Positions 11,050 to 14,620 of a DNA stretch of 14,620 bases are shown one piece after another. The notes under the pieces were generated by a model. That model worked only from the letters and a program-made list of their open reading frames with translations, made no database searches and was not told where the DNA came from. The stretch covers positions 1 to 14,620 of the forward strand of contig JAAEES010000010.1 of NCBI GenBank assembly GCA_013415575.1, written 5' to 3'. This DNA comes from Methanomicrobiales archaeon. GTDB taxonomy: Archaea > Halobacteriota > Methanomicrobia > Methanomicrobiales > Methanospirillaceae. The translations under genes and the position numbers were made by a program. Each line of letters begins with the position of its first letter. The first letter of the stretch is position 1.

Positions 11050-13791
11050 ATGCTCGAGGAAGAATACCAGCTCGAATACTTTACTACCCAAGGGCTGACC
11101 CGTAAGATCTGCAGGAAATGCGGAGCGGCATTCTGGACGAGGAATCCGGACCAGGAGATCTGCGGTGACGCGCCCTGTGAGACCTATAATTTCATCGGCA
11201 ACCCTGTCTTCCGGCAGCATTCCGTTGACGAGATGCGGGAGGCATTCCTCTCTTTCTTCGAGAAGAACAACCACACCCGGATCGAACGCTACCCGGTTGC
11301 CGCCCGGTGGAGAGACGATATCTACCTGACCATCGCCTCCATCGCCGACTTTCAGCCCTGGGTGACAAGTGGCGTCGTGCCCCCACCGGCAAACCCACTC
11401 ACCATCTCCCAGCCCTGCATCAGGTTGAACGATCTGGACTCCGTGGGCAGGTCAGGCCGGCACCTGACGCTTTTTGAGATGATGGCCCACCATGCCTTCA
11501 ACTCGGACTTCGAGGAGGTCTACTGGAAGGAGCGGACCCTGGAGCTCTGTGAGCAGTTTCTCACCTCCATCGGAGGGGACCTGGAGCAGGTCACCTATAA
11601 GGAACACCCCTGGATCGGCGGGGGTAATGCCGGGCCGAGCCTTGAAGTGCTCATCGGCGGGCTCGAGGTCGCAACCCTGGTCTTCATGAACCTCGGGCGG
11701 CAGAAGACGGATAAGCCCCCGGTCGATCTCAACGGCGAGCTCTACTACCCCATGAAGAACTGGATCGTGGATACCGGCTACGGTCTGGAACGCTTCGTAT
11801 GGGCCTCACGGGGTTCCCCGACTATCTACGATGCCGTATTCCCGGAGATGGTCAGCAGGGTGATGGAATCGGCGGGGCTCCAGCACTTCCTCGACAACCA
11901 CGAGTATACCAAGATCCTCTCCCTGAACGCCAAGTTCGCCGGCGTGATGGATATTTCCGGTACCAACCTCTTCCAGCTGCGGAAGAAGGTGGCGACCGCG
12001 ATCGACGTGCCCATCGAGAAGCTCGACAAGATGATCACCCCCATCGAGAAGATCTATGCCATCGTGGATCATACCCGGTGCCTGGCTTACATGCTGGGAG
12101 ACTGTATCGTCCCCTCGAATGTCCGGGAGGGCTACCTCGCCCGGCTGGTCACAAGGCGGACACTCCGGATGATGAACGACATCGGGTGCACCGATAACCT
12201 TGCCGACCTGATCGAGCAGCAGATGCGGATCGTGGGCACCCGATCGTTTGAACAGGATGTCCTCATCGTTCGGGAGATCGTCGAACGGGAAGTTGAGAAG
12301 TATCAGACAACCCTCTCCCGGGGGACAAAGATCGTCCAGAAAGTGGCAAAGGCCTATAAGAACAAGCGGGAGCGGGTTCCGCTCAAGGAGATCATCACCC
12401 TGTACGATTCGCACGGCATCCCACCCGAGATCACCCGGGATGTCGCCATCGCTGAGGGAGCGGTCATTGAGCTCCCTGACAACTTCTACTCCCTGATCGC
12501 CGATATGCATTCCCAGTCCGGTGAAGAGGAGGAACAGGACCCGTTTGCCCGGTTCCGGGACCGGATCAGCGGGCTGCCGCAGACCCGGAAACTCTTCTAT
12601 GAGCAACCCTGCGACATGGAGTTCGATGCCATGGTGCTCGATTACTTCGAGGGATTTGCGGTGCTCGACCAGACCCTGTTCTACCCCGAAGGCGGCGGCC
12701 AGCCCGCTGATACCGGCATGCTGATCAGCGCTGAGAGCATGGTGCGGGTGGATGATGTCCAGAAGATCGGGGATGTCATCGTGCACCACACCTCAGGCGG
12801 CGTGCTCCGCAGAGGTGACCGGGTGAAGGGTATCGTCGACGAAGAGCGTCGCTGGTCCCTCATGCGTCACCATACTGCGACCCACCTCCTCCTCCGCGCA
12901 GCAAAGGAGGTGCTCGGGGCGCACATCCACCAGGCCGGTGCCCAGAAAGGGGTGGAGAGTGCACGGCTCGATATCCGGCACTTCAAACATATCACCCCCG
13001 ATGAACTGCGCCGGATCGAGATCGCCGCCAACCGTATGGTGATGAGCGACCAGCCTGTGGATATCCGGCACGAAGAGCGGACCAGGGCCGAACAGCTGTA
13101 CGGGTTTGCCCTGTACCAGGGAGGGGTTCCCCCGGGCAGGGAGATCCGGATCGTCTCGGTGGCAGGGGATATCGAGGCCTGTGCGGGAACCCACTGCCGG
13201 GGAACCGGTGAGATCGGGATGATCAAGATCATCCGGGTCGAGCACATCCAGGACGGGATCGAGCGGCTGGAGTTTGCGGCCGGTATGGCGGCTGTGGAGT
13301 ACGTTCAGCAGCTGGAAAAGACCATCAGTGATTCATCGGCGGTGCTCTCCGTCCAGCAGGAGAATCTCCCCTCCACCGTCCAGCGGTTCTTTTCCGAATG
13401 GAAAGACCAGAAGAAGGAGATAGAGCGCATGTCCCAGCGCCTGGTCGAGATGGAGATCGAGACCCTCACACCCGAGATAGTGCAGGGAGTACCTGTGGTA
13501 ATCCGCAGGATCGATCTCGCTGCGCGGGATCTCGCCTCCATCGCGTCACGAGTGTCTGACCAGGGGGGCGTCGCTCTGTTCGCCAGCGGTCTCGACCGGG
13601 CCCAGGTGGTGCTGATGTCAGGGACCGACCGGGTGAATGCCGGCGAGATCATCGGGCAGGTCTGCGTTCTCCTCGGCGGGAAAGGCGGGGGTTCCCGGAC
13701 CCTGGCCCAGGGCGGCGGCCCCGCCATCGATAAGATCGATCTTGCGCTCAAGGTCGGGAAAGAACGGATACTCTCGGCGCTGCATGACTGA
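11050..13791 (+). CDS. alaS: Alanyl-tRNA synthetase, archaeal type
   Basis: AlaRS charges tRNA-Ala with alanine and clears misloaded serine or glycine. The 913-aa product has the archaeal layout: an N-terminal zinc element C21-x2-C24 and C38-x4-C43 (CRKCGAAFWT, EICGDAPC), then a class II aminoacylation core with RPWVTS-like FQPWVTSGVVPPPANPLTIS, GRSGRHLTLFEMMAHHAFN and NWIVDTGYGLERFVW. After the tRNA-recognition helices comes the editing domain with H608-T-A-T-H612 and C711-A-G-T-H715, the four zinc ligands. Next is a coiled-coil-like stretch (about 760-800), and the C-Ala domain ends with GKGGGSRTLAQGGGPAI. The length is normal and no break is seen. The stop overlaps the next start by 8 bp (ATGACTGA). 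Confidence 0.97.
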   Translation: MLEEEYQLEYFTTQGLTRKICRKCGAAFWTRNPDQEICGDAPCETYNFIGNPVFRQHSVDEMREAFLSFFEKNNHTRIERYPVAARWRDDIYLTIASIADFQPWVTSGVVPPPANPLTISQPCIRLNDLDSVGRSGRHLTLFEMMAHHAFNSDFEEVYWKERTLELCEQFLTSIGGDLEQVTYKEHPWIGGGNAGPSLEVLIGGLEVATLVFMNLGRQKTDKPPVDLNGELYYPMKNWIVDTGYGLERFVWASRGSPTIYDAVFPEMVSRVMESAGLQHFLDNHEYTKILSLNAKFAGVMDISGTNLFQLRKKVATAIDVPIEKLDKMITPIEKIYAIVDHTRCLAYMLGDCIVPSNVREGYLARLVTRRTLRMMNDIGCTDNLADLIEQQMRIVGTRSFEQDVLIVREIVEREVEKYQTTLSRGTKIVQKVAKAYKNKRERVPLKEIITLYDSHGIPPEITRDVAIAEGAVIELPDNFYSLIADMHSQSGEEEEQDPFARFRDRISGLPQTRKLFYEQPCDMEFDAMVLDYFEGFAVLDQTLFYPEGGGQPADTGMLISAESMVRVDDVQKIGDVIVHHTSGGVLRRGDRVKGIVDEERRWSLMRHHTATHLLLRAAKEVLGAHIHQAGAQKGVESARLDIRHFKHITPDELRRIEIAANRMVMSDQPVDIRHEERTRAEQLYGFALYQGGVPPGREIRIVSVAGDIEACAGTHCRGTGEIGMIKIIRVEHIQDGIERLEFAAGMAAVEYVQQLEKTISDSSAVLSVQQENLPSTVQRFFSEWKDQKKEIERMSQRLVEMEIETLTPEIVQGVPVVIRRIDLAARDLASIASRVSDQGGVALFASGLDRAQVVLMSGTDRVNAGEIIGQVCVLLGGKGGGSRTLAQGGGPAIDKIDLALKVGKERILSALHD

Positions 13792-14294
13792 AGATGTGAT
13801 TGTACTCCAGCCCGGCGACGAACGGGCACAGAAGATCGGCAAGGCGATCGCCAGCCAGACCGCAAATGATATCCTCCATATCCTCGCCGAGGGACAGAAG
13901 ACTGCATCCGACCTGACCGGGTTCCTCAACATCCCCATGGGGACCCTCAAGTACCACATCGACAACCTGCTCGAGGCAGGGCTCGTGGAGGTCGCCGAGA
14001 CGCGGTACAGCGTCAAGGGACGGGAGGTGAAGGTCTACCGGCTGAAAGACCAGCTGGTCATCGTTGCTCCGAAGATGACCAACATCCGTTCCATCCTCCT
14101 GAAGTACGCCTCGCTCTTCGCCATTGTCATTGTGGCCTCGATGGCGATGCTGGCCATCCTCCCGCTGTTCCAGGCAACCGGTTGCCGGCGTGCAGACCGT
14201 TGCCCCGGTACTGGCCTTTTTCATGGGCGGATGCATGGTCATTCTTCTGCTCTTCCTGTACGAGGCCTACAAGTGGCAGCTGAATAAGTATTAA
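13784..14294 (+). pseudogene. Frameshifted membrane-linked winged-helix regulator
   Basis: The ATG at 13784 overlaps the alaS stop by 8 bp. Residues 10-90 form an ArsR-like winged helix (ERAQKIGKAIASQTANDILH, ASDLTGFLNIPMGTLKYHID, GREVKVYRLKDQ), followed by a first membrane segment at about 106-128 (YASLFAIVIVASMAMLAILP). After the codons FQATG the frame turns to unlikely sequence and stops at 14287. The next frame from 14181 reads VAGVQTVAPVLAFFMGG, a hydrophobic segment, then YEAYKWQLNKY and TAA at 14294. The two halves make a sensible protein of about 169 aa with two membrane segments if one base is removed. The junction is a 14-bp perfect palindrome at 14173-14186. This is either a real mutation or a sequencing error. 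The role was probably membrane-anchored transcription control; the ligand is unknown. Confidence 0.8.
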
Positions 14295-14300
14295 CATCAC

Positions 14301-14325
14301 GGGAGATAGTGGCTGGCGTCCTCCC
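14301..14325 (+). other. Weak inverted repeat after the frameshifted gene
   Basis: GGGAG at 14301-14305 pairs with CTCCC at 14321-14325 around 15 nt. With the T-tract 30 nt downstream it may mark the 3' end of the alaS message, but the stem is short and the loop large. Confidence 0.25.
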
Positions 14326-14354
14326 TGAATCGAGAGGCCGGTTATTTTCCCAAG

Positions 14355-14366
14355 TTTTTTTATATT
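14355..14366 (+). terminator. T-rich tract: probable end of the alaS operon, or a Box A
   Basis: Seven T at 14355-14361 followed by ATATT lie about 60 nt after the end of the regulator gene. Archaeal termination favours such U-rich runs. The same element, TTTTTATATT, is also a good TATA box that would start a plus-strand transcript near 14388, ahead of the hairpin at 14396-14415, so two readings are possible. Confidence 0.45.
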
Positions 14367-14395
14367 CCCGGAACTGGCAGTTACCATCGCCAGAT

Positions 14396-14415
14396 CCGGT
14401 CTCCTTTGGGAGCGG
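14396..14415 (+). other. Hairpin with TTTG loop in the 3' spacer
   Basis: CTCC (14401-14404) pairs with GGAG (14409-14412) around a TTTG loop, extended by CCG/CGG with a two-base bulge. A second inverted repeat, CTGGC/GCCAG, lies at 14374-14393. The rest of the 14295-14484 spacer shows nothing coding that I can support. Confidence 0.35.
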
Positions 14416-14475
14416 TCTTGTAAACCTGTCCAACCGGCGTTCGTCCGTGAACCATTGTCATTGAAAATGAACCTG

Positions 14476-14484
14476 AAAAAAAAA
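14476..14484 (-). terminator. U-tract terminator of the surface-protein gene
   Basis: Nine A on the plus strand give nine T directly after the TAA stop of the minus-strand gene, a typical archaeal U-rich terminator. Confidence 0.6.
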
Positions 14485-14620
14485 TTACCGGCGTCTCCCC
14501 CCACAGATGAGGGCGGCACCGACAAGTCCCGCTGCCAAGGCGGCGAGCGGGAAGGGGATGGCAGAGGGGCTCGTCTGGAGTGGTTCTTCCATTGCGGTCT
14601 CTGTCCCGACCGGGACGGAT
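14485..14620 (-). CDS. C-terminal membrane anchor of a surface or secreted protein (5' part beyond window)
   Basis: Read on the minus strand from the window edge, 44 codons end at TAA (14487-14485). The sequence runs from a threonine/glutamate/proline-rich stalk (SVPVGTETAMEEPLQTSPS) into one hydrophobic segment (PFPLAALAAGLVGAALICG) and a basic end, GRRR. This stalk, membrane helix and arginine-cluster order is the usual C-terminal anchor of archaeal surface proteins, similar in layout to PGF-CTERM-type sorting tails, although no PGF motif is present. The protein's main domain lies outside the window, so function cannot be given. The direct U-tract after the stop supports this strand rather than the open plus-strand frame over the same bases. 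Confidence 0.7.
   Translation of the reverse strand, partial: SVPVGTETAMEEPLQTSPSAIPFPLAALAAGLVGAALICGGRRR

Noticed and set aside
11806..12789. 327-codon minus-strand frame inside alaS
   Set aside because: It is a shadow of alaS with skewed D, H, L and P content and no recognisable domain.
14165..14190. Programmed frameshift in the regulator gene
   Set aside because: No slippery heptamer or obvious stimulatory element precedes the shift; a mutation or sequencing error at the palindrome is simpler.
14418..14455. tRNA-like element near GTTCGTCC
   Set aside because: The neighbouring sequence does not pair into a T stem or acceptor stem.
14468..14620. Plus-strand frame MNLKKKLPASPP... open to the window end
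   Set aside because: The opposite strand gives a stalk, membrane helix and RRR end with a T-tract right after its stop, a far better gene; the plus reading is charged low-complexity shadow.

Overview
This window reads as chromosomal core sequence from a methanogenic archaeon, most likely of the order Methanomicrobiales. The evidence is archaeal-type AlaRS, transcription factor E (TFE), the SPOUT tRNA methylase Trm56, a DUF39/CBS homocysteine-biosynthesis protein with its NIL-ferredoxin partner, a UPF0280 protein, GC-rich codon use, and AT-rich Box A promoters about 27 nt ahead of starts. Several transcripts look leaderless. There are no insertion sequences, CRISPR arrays or phage genes; gene packing is tight.

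Layout. 1-123: the end of an unidentified gene. 124-523: a tRNA-Leu(GAG) gene on the minus strand and a promoter-bearing spacer. 524-1024: an ACT-domain regulator, convergent with (11 bp tail overlap) a minus-strand operon at 1014-3918. In transcription order that operon is a small winged-helix protein, trm56, an ATP-grasp enzyme, tfe and an HD-domain protein, all abutting or overlapping by 4-8 bp. A divergent, unrecognised 135-aa protein lies at 4009-4416. 4450-5160 encodes a UPF0280 protein, divergent from 5273-6616, an unusual fusion of a 2H phosphoesterase with a calcineurin-like metallophosphoesterase. 6693-7874 is an MFS transporter. 7972-9869 (minus) is the two-gene operon for homocysteine synthesis from aspartate semialdehyde. 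Divergent from it, 9964-11015 holds a NIF3-family protein and a SWIM zinc-finger protein; then come alaS (11050-13791) and a membrane-linked winged-helix gene that is frameshifted (13784-14294). 14295-14484 is a spacer with U-rich and hairpin elements. 14485-14620 (minus) is the C-terminal membrane anchor of a secreted or surface protein.

Functional picture. Most genes belong to information processing (tRNA-Leu, AlaRS, Trm56, TFE) or to archaeal sulfur and amino-acid metabolism (homocysteine synthesis, ACT regulator). Overlaps of the form ATGNNTGA recur at three gene junctions and ATGA at two, so translational coupling appears to be the habit of this genome. The points most worth a second look are the 2H-metallophosphoesterase fusion with a three-copy 30-bp internal repeat, the winged-helix/trm56/ATP-grasp/tfe/HD operon, the frameshift exactly at a 14-bp perfect palindrome, and two palindromes between the divergent homocysteine and NIF3 promoters. 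I did not find a clear new defence or mobile system here.
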